Translations under genes and position numbers: made by a program | DNA from: Actinomycetes bacterium | Lineage (GTDB): Bacteria; Actinomycetota; Humimicrobiia; JAHJRV01 | DNA length: 9,005 bases | NCBI GenBank assembly: GCA_030612085.1 | Contig: JAUWOM010000039.1 | Location: 1-9,005, forward strand | Direction of reading: 5' to 3' | Notes under the pieces: generated by a model | Seen by the model: the letters and a program-made list of their open reading frames with translations, nothing else | What the model was told of the DNA's origin: nothing | The model's database searches: none | In this document: positions 1 through 5,825 of the stretch, piece after piece | How the letters are laid out: each line of letters begins with the position of its first letter | Numbering within the stretch: the stretch's first letter is position 1

Positions 1-62
1 TATATAATATTCTATTAATAATATTTTTATCCCTGATTATTTATAAATTAAAGGAATTTTAA

Positions 63-515
63 ATGAAATGTTCTGAAGTAGATAAACACTTACCAGCTTT
101 TTTGGATAAGGATCTTAAATTATCCATCAGAGAAGAAGTAAAACATCATTTAGATGTTTGTGAAAAATGTAGAAATAAATTGGATCTTCTTCAAGAAAGC
201 TTACTTAAGATGGATAGTTTAAAAGATACTATTTTTAAAGCACCTGATTTTTTTACTGGTGGGGTAATGGGAAGTATAAGTAAAGTCGGTAAAAAGAAGT
301 TCTATACACCAGCACTTACAAAAACCACTGAGACATTAGAAAAAATTACAAAAACACCTGGTAGAAGATTTGCATTAGGTGTATTTTTGATTGGTACTGC
401 TTTACTTATCAGGCATCAAACAAGAAATATTAGAAAAAATTTAAGAACTTCAAAACAAAGCTCATTTGAAAAAAACAAAAAAAAGACAGAAACCTCTCAT
501 AAATTTGCTGCATAA
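63..515 (+). CDS. zf-HC2 (anti-sigma-like) single-pass membrane protein
   Basis: A 150-residue protein with an N-terminal zinc-binding motif of the ZAS/zf-HC2 type: His29-x3-Cys33-x2-Cys36, preceded by Cys3. This is the domain with which anti-sigma factors hold ECF sigma factors. One hydrophobic segment (about residues 103-117) follows the basic 'TPGRR', and a Lys/Arg-rich tail of about 30 residues ends the protein. The N-terminal zinc domain would face the cytoplasm. The ATG is preceded by AAGGA at 51-55 with a 7-base gap, which supports this start. Only 62 bases lie upstream in the window, so a sigma gene just to the left cannot be excluded; none is visible downstream. The domain call is good. 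The anti-sigma role is inference, since zf-HC2 domains also occur in membrane proteins without a sigma partner. Confidence 0.8.
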   Translation: MKCSEVDKHLPAFLDKDLKLSIREEVKHHLDVCEKCRNKLDLLQESLLKMDSLKDTIFKAPDFFTGGVMGSISKVGKKKFYTPALTKTTETLEKITKTPGRRFALGVFLIGTALLIRHQTRNIRKNLRTSKQSSFEKNKKKTETSHKFAA

Positions 516-548
516 AATAAATACAACAGATTCACTTGACAAAAAATA

Positions 549-586
549 TATCATTCTGAAAGAAGTAAAGGAATGATAAAGAAAGT
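549..586 (-). terminator. Possible intrinsic terminator between convergent genes
   Basis: TATCATTC (549-556) pairs perfectly with GAATGATA (571-578) around a 14-base loop. Read on the minus strand, the hairpin is followed by TATTTTTTG, a U-run, so it could end transcription of the hydrolase gene that stops at 587. The stem is AT-rich and the loop large, so this is a moderate call. Confidence 0.4.
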
Positions 587-1273
587 TTAGAGTGCGGGTT
601 TTAAAACAATTATTTCTGTATCTACTGGAAGTTGTTCTTTTGTAATTTCTATTTCACTTGAATCTAATTCCTTTACATTTTCTTTCCCAGAAATAAAGGG
701 TCTTGCATCAGTAATGGGAAAATTCAATTTTGGAGTCTTAAAGTGCATAGGAGTTATCACTTTGGGATTTATATTTTTGCATAAATCTGTTGCTTGATTA
801 GCATCTATTGTATATGTTCCTCCAACAGGAATTAATAGTATATCTACTTTACCAATTTCTTCAATTTTATCCTGAGATAGAAGATGTCCCAAATCTCCTA
901 AATGGCAAATATTTATGTCATTAACATTAAAGCAGAATATTGTGTTTTTACCTCTAAGTTCTCCATCTCTATCATCGTGAAAAGAATCAATTCCTTTGAA
1001 AGTAAAAAGTTCTTCTTGATGTAAGCCTACTCCTCGAATGATTATTGGATTTCCCCTAATATCATTTGTATAGTTATGATCAAAATGCTGATGGCTAATA
1101 GTCACATAATCTGCCTTTTCGGTTATAGGAGCATATTTAATTCCTCCACCAGCTTGATAAGGATCAGTAATAATTTTTATATTAGTATCTGATGTAATTA
1201 AAAAAGCTGCATGTCCTAACCATTTAATCTTTATTTCTTCTCCTTTTACTAAAATATTATTTATTTTCAGCAA
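587..1273 (-). CDS. Metallo-beta-lactamase-fold hydrolase (UlaG/UPF0173-like, COG2220 type)
   Basis: The protein carries the metal-binding signature of the metallo-beta-lactamase superfamily: His61-x-His63-x-Asp65-His66 in 'SHQHFDH', then His124/Asp127 in 'CHLGDLGH', and His177 in 'TPMHFKT'. The segment 'IKWLGHAAFLI' and the short length place it with the Lactamase_B_3 group of cytoplasmic Zn- or Mn-dependent hydrolases. Members of this group have varied or unknown substrates, so no reaction is proposed. The outer coordinate uses a TTG codon at 1273 that has no ribosome binding site. Relatives usually begin near 'MKIKWLGH', which here corresponds to an ATA codon at 1234-1232. A good AAAGGAG (1246-1240) lies 5 bases before it, so the true start may be that ATA, giving 215 residues. 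The nitroreductase gene lies upstream on the same strand, 160 bases away. Confidence 0.85.
   Translation of the reverse strand: MLKINNILVKGEEIKIKWLGHAAFLITSDTNIKIITDPYQAGGGIKYAPITEKADYVTISHQHFDHNYTNDIRGNPIIIRGVGLHQEELFTFKGIDSFHDDRDGELRGKNTIFCFNVNDINICHLGDLGHLLSQDKIEEIGKVDILLIPVGGTYTIDANQATDLCKNINPKVITPMHFKTPKLNFPITDARPFISGKENVKELDSSEIEITKEQLPVDTEIIVLKPAL
1240..1246 (-). promoter_or_regulatory. Shine-Dalgarno-like AAAGGAG inside the predicted reading frame
   Basis: Minus-strand AAAGGAG lies 5 bases before an ATA codon (1234-1232) and 11 bases before an ATT codon (1228-1226). There is no ATG, GTG or TTG in frame at a usable distance. The TTG at 1273 lacks any such site. It probably marks the true translation start of the hydrolase gene. 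Confidence 0.5.
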
Positions 1274-1292
1274 TAAAAATATTATTTATTTT
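1251..1292. repeat. 17-bp direct repeat across the nominal hydrolase start
   Basis: AAAATATTATTTATTTT occurs at 1251-1267 and again, identically, at 1276-1292. The first copy would encode most of residues 3-8 of the TTG-started hydrolase; the second lies upstream of that TTG. The N-terminal extension is therefore largely low-complexity duplicated sequence, which argues against it being real protein. Confidence 0.7.
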
Positions 1293-1327
1293 TTATTTTA
1301 TTTATACCTATTTATTTAGTATTGTTT

Positions 1328-1349
1328 CCTAAAAAAAGAAGCTTCTTTT
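1328..1349 (-). terminator. Weak terminator-like palindrome after the nitroreductase gene
   Basis: A perfect 16-base palindrome centred on AAGCTT (1334-1349) is followed on the minus strand by a continued T-run (CTTCTTTTTTTAGG). Allowing a 4-base loop leaves a 6-bp, A/U-rich stem. It lies about 85 bases past the nitroreductase stop, before the hydrolase gene. It may be a weak intrinsic terminator. Confidence 0.3.
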
Positions 1350-1433
1350 AAATTCACTATAAATCTATTTATGTAGGTTTTGGTAGTTATTTTGATTTTA
1401 TTATTAATTCCTTTAAAAATTTATTTACTATAG

Positions 1434-1955
1434 CTATTTGGTTAACTCTGATTTTATAACTAAATCATTTAAGAGAATTCTATTACTCTCTCTCTTTTTT
1501 GAAGGAATTTTTCCAAGTGTGATAAGAGCCATTAATTCAAGATTCTCTGGAAGATTTAGAAATTTCTCTACTTTTTCATGTCTATTTACTATTTCTCCTA
1601 TCCAGCAGGTACCAATTCCAAGTTCATGTGCAGTAAGTAGCATATTTTGAATACATGCTCCTATTGATTGAAGGCTTTTAACTCTATCACCTTGAAATTT
1701 TTTATCTAAAAATACCAGTATATTTACCTTTGATTTTCGCATGATATTAGCATATTTTGTAAATTGGCTTAAATCCTCAATTTTTTTAGCATCTTTAATT
1801 ATCAAAAATCTCCAAGGTTGATAGTTATTAGCAGAAGGTGCCCATCTACCACTTTCTAAAATCTGATTTATTTCCTCATCTATAATTTGTTCATCAGTAT
1901 AGTCTCTAATACTTCTTCTATTAAGTATTGTTTTAAAAACTGGATATTCTTTCAT
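1434..1955 (-). CDS. Nitroreductase-family FMN-dependent oxidoreductase
   Basis: A 173-residue protein of typical length for short nitroreductase-family enzymes, which bind FMN as homodimers and reduce nitro groups, quinones, flavins or enones with NAD(P)H. Visible family marks are the FMN-phosphate motif 'NRRSIRDY' (residues 12-19), 'GRWAPSANNYQPWRF' (36-50), and the C-terminal 'GACIQNMLLTAHELGIGTCWIG' region, which contacts FMN. The ATG at 1955 is supported by AAAGGAG (1967-1961) with a 5-base gap. The natural substrate cannot be read from the sequence. It is transcribed alone or together with the downstream hydrolase gene, from which a weak hairpin separates it. Just upstream lies a repeat-filled region, which must hold its promoter. 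Confidence 0.9.
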   Translation of the reverse strand: MKEYPVFKTILNRRSIRDYTDEQIIDEEINQILESGRWAPSANNYQPWRFLIIKDAKKIEDLSQFTKYANIMRKSKVNILVFLDKKFQGDRVKSLQSIGACIQNMLLTAHELGIGTCWIGEIVNRHEKVEKFLNLPENLELMALITLGKIPSKKRESNRILLNDLVIKSELTK

Positions 1956-2008
1956 GTTTACTCCTTTAATTTAAAAGCTTTAATTTGGTAAGAGTTAAGT
2001 AAAACTTG

Positions 2009-2050
2009 TGTCATTGCAACCCTGAGTGGAGCGAAGGGGAAGCAATCTCA
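2009..2050 (+). repeat. Palindromic dispersed repeat, copy A (divergent centre)
   Basis: It begins TGTCATTGC and ends AGCAATCTCA like the other copies, but the centre is CCCTGAGTGGAGCGAAGGGG, which can pair CCCT with AGGG. The terminal ATTGC and GCAAT are also complementary. It lies between the nitroreductase and ABC genes. Confidence 0.8.
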
Positions 2051-2074
2051 GAATTTGACATTTTATTCTAAAAG

Positions 2075-2231
2075 AGATTGCATAACTTGTTCCGATAAAG
2101 ATTACACAGCTTATCCAGATTGATATTTAATTTGTCATTGCGAGCCACCGAAGGTGGCGTGGCAATCTCAAATAATACATATTGATAAATTTAATTAAAA
2201 TAAGATTGTGTAACTTGTTCCGAGAGAGATT
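2075..2231. repeat. 29-bp direct repeat pair flanking copy B
   Basis: A 29-base sequence at 2075-2103 recurs at 2203-2231 with 25 of 29 matches. The shared core is TAACTTGTTCCGA. Copy A to copy B (124 bases) and first to second 29-mer (128 bases) have nearly the same period, so a composite block appears to have been duplicated in tandem. A closer pair, ATTGATATTTAATT (2119-2132) and ATTGATAAATTTAATT (2181-2196), also brackets copy B. Confidence 0.7.
2133..2170 (+). repeat. Palindromic dispersed repeat, copy B
   Basis: A 38-base element: TGTCATTGCGA, then the inverted repeat GCCACC-GAA-GGTGGC, then GTGGCAATCTCA. The outer ATTGC and GCAAT also pair, giving a two-part hairpin. It differs from the inverted copy at 6283-6320 at 2 of 38 positions and from the copy at 7525-7562 at 4. 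Confidence 0.9.
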
Positions 2232-2261
2232 GCTTCGTCGCTAATGCTCATCGCAATGACA
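2225..2261 (-). repeat. Palindromic dispersed repeat, copy C (divergent centre)
   Basis: A 37-base copy in inverted orientation. On the minus strand it runs from TGTCATTGCGA to GAAGCAATCTCT, with an unrelated centre (TGAGCATTAGCGAC). It overlaps the second 29-bp direct repeat and the first 27-bp tandem unit. Confidence 0.75.
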
Positions 2262-2331
2262 ACTGGAATCATGCTTCTCGCAATTACAACCGGAATCTCC
2301 TTTCTCGCAATAACAATAAGGTATCAATCTG
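2251..2331. repeat. 27-bp tandem repeat, three degenerate units
   Basis: Units begin TCGCAATGACAACTGGAATC (2251), TCGCAATTACAACCGGAATC (2278) and TCGCAATAACAATAAGG (2305). The first two match at 21 of 27 positions; the third is much weaker. Each starts with the terminal sequence of the palindromic repeat (TCGCAATGACA in copy C), so the array looks like amplified ends of that element. The third unit runs into the stop codon (2324-2326) of the ABC permease gene. Confidence 0.65.
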
Positions 2332-3094
2332 TTAAATTAAAAACAAGGATTGCTGCTGAAATCATAACTACTGCAAATATTGATATGACTAATATATTCA
2401 TATAAAGTGGGTTTACTAAAAATGTTTTGTCTTCTAACATTACATATCTTATAGCATCTATACTATAGCTAAGGGGATTTATGCTTACCAAATATTCTAA
2501 CCATTTTGGTAAATCTTTTAACGGAAACATTGCACCTGATAAAAAGAACATAGGCATAACTAAAAAGTTCATTATCATTTGAAAACCTTGCATGCTTTTC
2601 ATTCTTGATGCAATTAAAATTCCTAATGAGGTTAGAGCAAAAGATGTTAGTAAGATTAGTAAACAGATTTTAATAATCATAAAAAAATTTAACTGAATGC
2701 GGAGCAAAGGAGCAAAAAAAAGCATGATTATTCCCTGAAACAGAGAAAGAGTACTGCCACTTAAAGCTTTCCCAACAGCTATTGATGTTCTTGAAATTGG
2801 AGCAACTAATATTTCCTTTAAAAAACCAAATTCTCTATCCCATACTATTGAAAACGATGAAAAGAGTGAAGTAAAAAGTACTATCATTCCCAATATCCCA
2901 GGATATATAAAATCAATATACCAATCTCCCTCTCTTCCCCCAAACATTCCAAATGCACTGGACAGTCCACTTCCTAAAATAAACAGATATAATGATGGTC
3001 TTGCAATACCTGATATAAGGCGTGGCTTATCTCTAAAAAATCTTTTTATATCCCTTAACCATATTATATATATTCCTTTTAAATCTCTTATCAT
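2324..3094 (-). CDS. ABC-2 family exporter permease
   Basis: A 256-residue integral membrane protein of normal length for DrrB/NodJ-type ABC-2 permeases. About six hydrophobic segments are visible, near residues 28-48, 61-84, 108-130, 136-161, 170-190 and 230-252. Family marks are the 'WDREFGFLKEILVAPISR' cytoplasmic region (85-102), 'FFLSGAMFPLKDLP' (183-196) and 'NPLSYSIDAIRY' (206-217). ATG 3094 is preceded by AAGGAT (3106-3101). The gene lies 26 bases after the ATPase gene on the same strand, so the two are almost certainly co-transcribed and form one exporter, with two copies of each subunit in the membrane. Substrate unknown; relatives move drugs, polysaccharides or lipids outward. Its 3' end abuts the repeat array, whose third unit overlaps the last codons. 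Confidence 0.9.
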   Translation of the reverse strand: MIRDLKGIYIIWLRDIKRFFRDKPRLISGIARPSLYLFILGSGLSSAFGMFGGREGDWYIDFIYPGILGMIVLFTSLFSSFSIVWDREFGFLKEILVAPISRTSIAVGKALSGSTLSLFQGIIMLFFAPLLRIQLNFFMIIKICLLILLTSFALTSLGILIASRMKSMQGFQMIMNFLVMPMFFLSGAMFPLKDLPKWLEYLVSINPLSYSIDAIRYVMLEDKTFLVNPLYMNILVISIFAVVMISAAILVFNLTD

Positions 3095-3120
3095 AAATAC
3101 ATCCTTAGCTTTTTTAAAAT

Positions 3121-4101
3121 TTAACGATGTCCTCTTCTCATTTTTATATGAGTTCTCATTCTGCCCATGGAGTTTGCTGATTCATCCCTTATTTTTCTTC
3201 CTGTCAAACTCAAAAATACATCATCTAATGTTGGTTTTCTTGCACTAATAGAAAGTATATCTTCTTTAGACTCTCTTATGAATTGTGGTATAAATCTCTC
3301 AGAATCGTCAACCTCAAACTGAATTTTATTGTCATAAAGAAATACGCTTTTACCATATTTATTTTCTATCTCTTTTGATAGGTTTTTGTTGTTAGTGGTT
3401 TCAACGGTGATGATATCTCCCATTACTTTCTTTTTTAAATTCTCTGGAGTATCTATTGCAATAATTTTTCCCATATCTATAATAGATATCCTGTCACAAT
3501 TCTCTGCTTCATCCATGTAATGAGTTGTAAGAAATATGGTAGTATTTTCCCTTTCTTGTAAATTTCTTATATATTCCCAAACTCTATTTCTTGTTTGTGG
3601 ATCAAGACCTAAGGTTGGTTCATCCAAAAAAAGAACCTTTGGGTAATGTATTAAACCTCTTGCTATCTCTAACCTTCTTTTCATACCTCCTGAGAAACTA
3701 AGCACCAAATCATTTTTCCTATCTTTTAACTCAACAATTTCTAAAATCTGGTCAATTCTCTTTTTTGCTGTTTTACTTTTAATATTATAAATCATAGCAT
3801 GAAATTCTAAATTTTCTTTAGCTGTTAGCCAAACATCTAAACTTGGGTCTTGAAAAACAAGTCCTATACATTGCCGAACCTGATTTCTTTCTTTTGTGAC
3901 ATCATGACCATTTAAAACAGCCTTTCCACTTGTAGGTGAAAGTAGGGTACATATCATATTTATTGTTGTAGTTTTACCTGCACCATTTGGACCCAAAAAG
4001 CCAAATATTTCACCTTCGTTAACCTCAAAGCTTATTTGGTTAACTGCTATTAAATTTTTAAATTTTTTAGTAAGTTTTTCAACAGATATAATTACACTCA
4101 A
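3121..4101 (-). CDS. DrrA-like ABC exporter ATP-binding protein
   Basis: A 326-residue ATPase with every ABC motif in order: Walker A GPNGAGKTT (37-45), Q-loop Gln84, signature 'FSGGMKRR' (136-143), Walker B 'VLFLDE' (156-161), D-loop after 'PTLGLDP', and switch His194 in 'TTHYMDEAE'. The C-terminal extension ends in 'PTLDDVFLSLTGRKI', the hallmark of the daunorubicin-resistance (DrrA) group. It powers the adjacent ABC-2 permease. After the hallmark there is an unusual Arg/Met-rich tail (SMGRMRTHIKMRRGHR). The start is a TTG at 4101 behind a weak AAAGAGAT site; the protein begins normally for the family ('ISVEKLTKKF'), so the start is reasonable. Substrate not predictable. Confidence 0.92.
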   Translation of the reverse strand: MSVIISVEKLTKKFKNLIAVNQISFEVNEGEIFGFLGPNGAGKTTTINMICTLLSPTSGKAVLNGHDVTKERNQVRQCIGLVFQDPSLDVWLTAKENLEFHAMIYNIKSKTAKKRIDQILEIVELKDRKNDLVLSFSGGMKRRLEIARGLIHYPKVLFLDEPTLGLDPQTRNRVWEYIRNLQERENTTIFLTTHYMDEAENCDRISIIDMGKIIAIDTPENLKKKVMGDIITVETTNNKNLSKEIENKYGKSVFLYDNKIQFEVDDSERFIPQFIRESKEDILSISARKPTLDDVFLSLTGRKIRDESANSMGRMRTHIKMRRGHR

Positions 4102-4127
4102 TTTATCTCTTTCTATTAATTAGTTAT

Positions 4128-4150
4128 TGCTGAATAATTCAGCATTTTTT
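4128..4150 (+). terminator. Hairpin with plus-strand U-tract in the ABC operon leader
   Basis: TGCTGAA (4128-4134), loop TAA, TTCAGCA (4138-4144), then T6 on the plus strand. This is the form of an intrinsic terminator, but no plus-strand gene precedes it. On the minus strand the same hairpin sits 26 bases upstream of the ATPase TTG start, in the leader or spacer after the Cys-rich gene, without a U-tract. Confidence 0.45.
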
Positions 4151-4208
4151 ATTATTTATTCAACTGAGCAATATTTTCCCAATTTATTTTATTTTAAAAT
4201 TTTAAATT

Positions 4209-4418
4209 TTATTTTGTCTTTTTCTTTTTTTCTTTATCCTCTTCATCTTTCCAGCATGAGTCATCGTATCCTAATGCTTTGCATTTTTCAGGAAGCTCAA
4301 TTGGATATTTACCCAGACGGCAAATGTAACTTATCCTTTCACCAAAGCAGTGTGGACTACTTTTATCTGCTGTAACTTTTGAAGGTACTACATCTTCTCT
4401 AAAATGTTTGCATGCCAT
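4209..4418 (-). CDS. Small Cys-rich protein with Lys/Glu-rich tail, unknown function
   Basis: A 69-residue protein I do not recognise. It has five cysteines (3, 24, 33, 46, 55), the last four spaced x8, x12, x8, plus His5 and His23, which would suit metal or Fe-S binding or disulfides. It ends in a highly charged tail (KDEEDKEKKKKTK). No signal peptide or membrane segment is present, so it should be cytoplasmic. ATG 4418 is preceded by GGGGGT, an imperfect ribosome binding site. It lies on the same strand as, and 107 bases upstream of, the ABC ATPase gene. The organised Cys spacing and folded-looking centre make it a better coding candidate than the opposite-strand frame, which is hydrophobic low-complexity sequence. 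Confidence 0.6.
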   Translation of the reverse strand: MACKHFREDVVPSKVTADKSSPHCFGERISYICRLGKYPIELPEKCKALGYDDSCWKDEEDKEKKKKTK

Positions 4419-4780
4419 TTATAGACCCCCATTTTATGTTTAATTAGAATTGTCACTAAATTTTAAGAAGTATTAAAAAAGTTAATATTAAAAATAATAA
4501 ATTATATGATTTGAAAAGGATTAATTATCCAGTTAAATTAAAAATTTAATAAGGATTCCCAGAATTATCTTAACTTTATATAGCAATGTTAAGACCTGAT
4601 TACCTAACATGTAAAAAACAAGTAGGACTGTTTACCACAAATGAACAGCGAACTGCTAATAATTTACTTATAATTTGTTTAAATATTAAACAACTGCTTT
4701 TATAATTATTTTTGTTTTTTATCCTAAACTATCCAAGAAGACTTCTTCCTAAATCTATAATTTAGGTGGGGGTGACTGAC
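4419..4780. other. Gene-free AT-rich region with small inverted repeats
   Basis: I find no convincing gene in these 362 bases. They hold three small inverted repeats. TTGTTTAA/TTAAACAA lies at 4675-4693, AAGAAG/CTTCTT at 4735-4747, and CCTAAAT/ATTTAGG at 4748-4766. The last two lie just past the stop of the YtxH-family gene on the minus strand and might help end its transcript, although none has a clean U-tract. The promoter of the Cys-rich gene should also be here but is not distinguishable in such AT-rich sequence. Confidence 0.5.
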
Positions 4781-5287
4781 TTATTCAGTGTCTGATTTTA
4801 CTTCTTCGACTGCTTCTTCTATTACCTCAGTTCCTTCTTCAACAGCTTCTTCCACCTCTTCTTTCTCTCCAGCAACTTTTTCACGAATTGACTGCTCAAC
4901 TTTTTTTGCTTGTTCCACACCTGCTTCTATTGCACTTGAAATTCTTTTTTTCAGACTCTCAATACCGGGAGTTATTTTTTCTTTTGTTTCTTCAAACTTT
5001 TCTTTACCTATTTCTGTCCATTCCTCAGCTTTTTTTTTCAACTCTTCTCTGGTTTCTTTACCCTTTTTTGGAGCAAAGAGTAGACCAATTATAGCTCCTA
5101 TAGCTGAACCGACTGCCAACGAGACACCTGTTATCAAACCAACTCGGGGTCTTTTCTTCTCCTTTTTAGCTTCTTCACAGACTTCCTTTTTTACTGCCTC
5201 CTTAATCTCTTCCTTCGCTTTTTCTTTAACTTCCTGTTCAATTCTTTCTTCTTCAGACTCTATTTTCTGCTCTTGTTCTTTTTCCAT
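4781..5287 (-). CDS. YtxH-family membrane protein with long charged helices
   Basis: A 168-residue protein whose centre is a YtxH domain: the glycine-patterned membrane segment 'GLITGVSLAVGSAIGAIIGLLFAP' region (residues 50-73), followed directly by 'KKGKETREEL' (74-83), the typical 'APxxGxxTR' signature. Both sides are almost entirely Glu, Lys, Ala and Val and look like long amphipathic or coiled-coil helices (1-46 and 80-168). YtxH-domain proteins are common in bacteria, often stress-induced, and lack a defined biochemical role. ATG 5287 has a perfect AGGAGG (5300-5295) with a 7-base gap, suggesting strong translation. It appears to be transcribed alone, with gene-free stretches of more than 300 bases on both sides. 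Confidence 0.85.
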   Translation of the reverse strand: MEKEQEQKIESEEERIEQEVKEKAKEEIKEAVKKEVCEEAKKEKKRPRVGLITGVSLAVGSAIGAIIGLLFAPKKGKETREELKKKAEEWTEIGKEKFEETKEKITPGIESLKKRISSAIEAGVEQAKKVEQSIREKVAGEKEEVEEAVEEGTEVIEEAVEEVKSDTE

Positions 5288-5612
5288 CTTAATACCTCCT
5301 AAATTTTAAAAGTATGATAAATTATTTTAAATTTCTGATACAAATTTAAGTCATTTTTAATTGTCTATTATATTAATTTTGATATTTTGGTTTTCGATTA
5401 TAATTTTAACAAATTTTTAATGAATAGTTAAAAAATAAAAAACTGCGCTCTCCTATATTATATATGCAATATAATCATTTAAGTCTAAATTTATAAAATT
5501 TTTAATGTTAATTTAACTCCATAGCTGAGAAGTCCCACAGCTCTTGCAGGTGGACTTCTCAGTTTTAAGTTAAATATATTTATTTAGATGTGCTTGGTTA
5601 ACTTTTTCCTAA
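5288..5612. other. Gene-free AT-rich region upstream of the YtxH gene
   Basis: No coding frame is convincing in these 325 bases. They must contain the promoter of the YtxH-family gene and the 3' end of the ferredoxin transcript. The only clear structure is the large hairpin at 5511-5575, listed separately. Confidence 0.5.
5511..5575. other. Large two-part hairpin downstream of the ferredoxin gene
   Basis: CTGAGAAGTCC (5525-5535) pairs perfectly with GGACTTCTCAG (5552-5562) around a 16-base loop. An outer helix, ATTTAACT (5511-5518) with AGTTAAAT (5568-5575), encloses it. The inner stem is much richer in G and C than its surroundings. It starts 37 bases past the ferredoxin stop on the minus strand but has no U-tract in that direction; on the plus strand it is followed by TTTTAAG. 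It may be a 3'-end stem-loop, a structured RNA or another dispersed palindromic element. Confidence 0.6.
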
Positions 5613-5825
5613 TTACTCATATGTAATAGCTTCCATTGGACATACTTCTGAGCAAGTTCCACATTCCTCTTCACCATCACAGTCTTCAGGACGAGCTAAG
5701 AAAGCTATTTCGTCTTCGTTTAATTCAAGTGCATTATTAGGACACTCATCTACGCAAACCTCACATCCAGTACATTCCTCTTCATCTATCACGGGTGTTC
5801 TTTTCTTTTCGCTACTTTCACTCAT
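5613..5825 (-). CDS. Two-cluster 4Fe-4S ferredoxin
   Basis: A 70-residue acidic protein with two Fe-S cluster motifs. The first is canonical, Cys18-x2-Cys21-x2-Cys24-x3-Cys28-Pro. The second is Cys49-x5-Cys55-x2-Cys58-x3-Cys62-Pro, with three extra residues (Asp-Gly-Glu-Glu-Glu region) between its first two cysteines instead of the usual x2. Both clusters can still be liganded, so it should be a soluble low-potential electron carrier for cytoplasmic redox enzymes. ATG 5825 is preceded by AAGGAGG (5840-5834) with an 8-base gap. A charged N-terminal stretch of about 12 residues comes before the fold. It stands alone, with no neighbouring oxidoreductase that would reveal its partner. Confidence 0.92.
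   Translation of the reverse strand: MSESSEKKRTPVIDEEECTGCEVCVDECPNNALELNEDEIAFLARPEDCDGEEECGTCSEVCPMEAITYE

Noticed and set aside
3..8. TATAAT as a -10 box for the zf-HC2 gene
   Set aside because: The -35 region would fall outside the window and the surrounding sequence is almost pure A/T, so the match carries little weight.
1438..1650. Plus-strand frame opposite the nitroreductase
   Set aside because: Shadow of a confidently identified gene, without its own initiation signal or domain.
2009..2331. Repeat cluster considered as a CRISPR array
   Set aside because: Units are in both orientations, unevenly spaced and of variable sequence, with no uniform unique spacers and no cas genes nearby.
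4127..4375. Plus-strand frame of 82 residues overlapping the Cys-rich gene
   Set aside because: Hydrophobic low-complexity start, no ribosome binding site, and it begins inside a hairpin. The minus-strand frame has better coding character.
4788..5309. Long plus-strand frame opposite the YtxH gene (173 residues, Ser/Phe-rich)
   Set aside because: It is the complement of Glu/Lys-rich coding sequence, has no ribosome binding site and no recognisable domain. The opposite strand encodes a clear YtxH protein with a perfect AGGAGG.
5525..5562. CTGAGA motif suggesting a TPP riboswitch
   Set aside because: The motif is simply one arm of a perfect hairpin. The other conserved TPP elements are missing and no thiamine gene follows.
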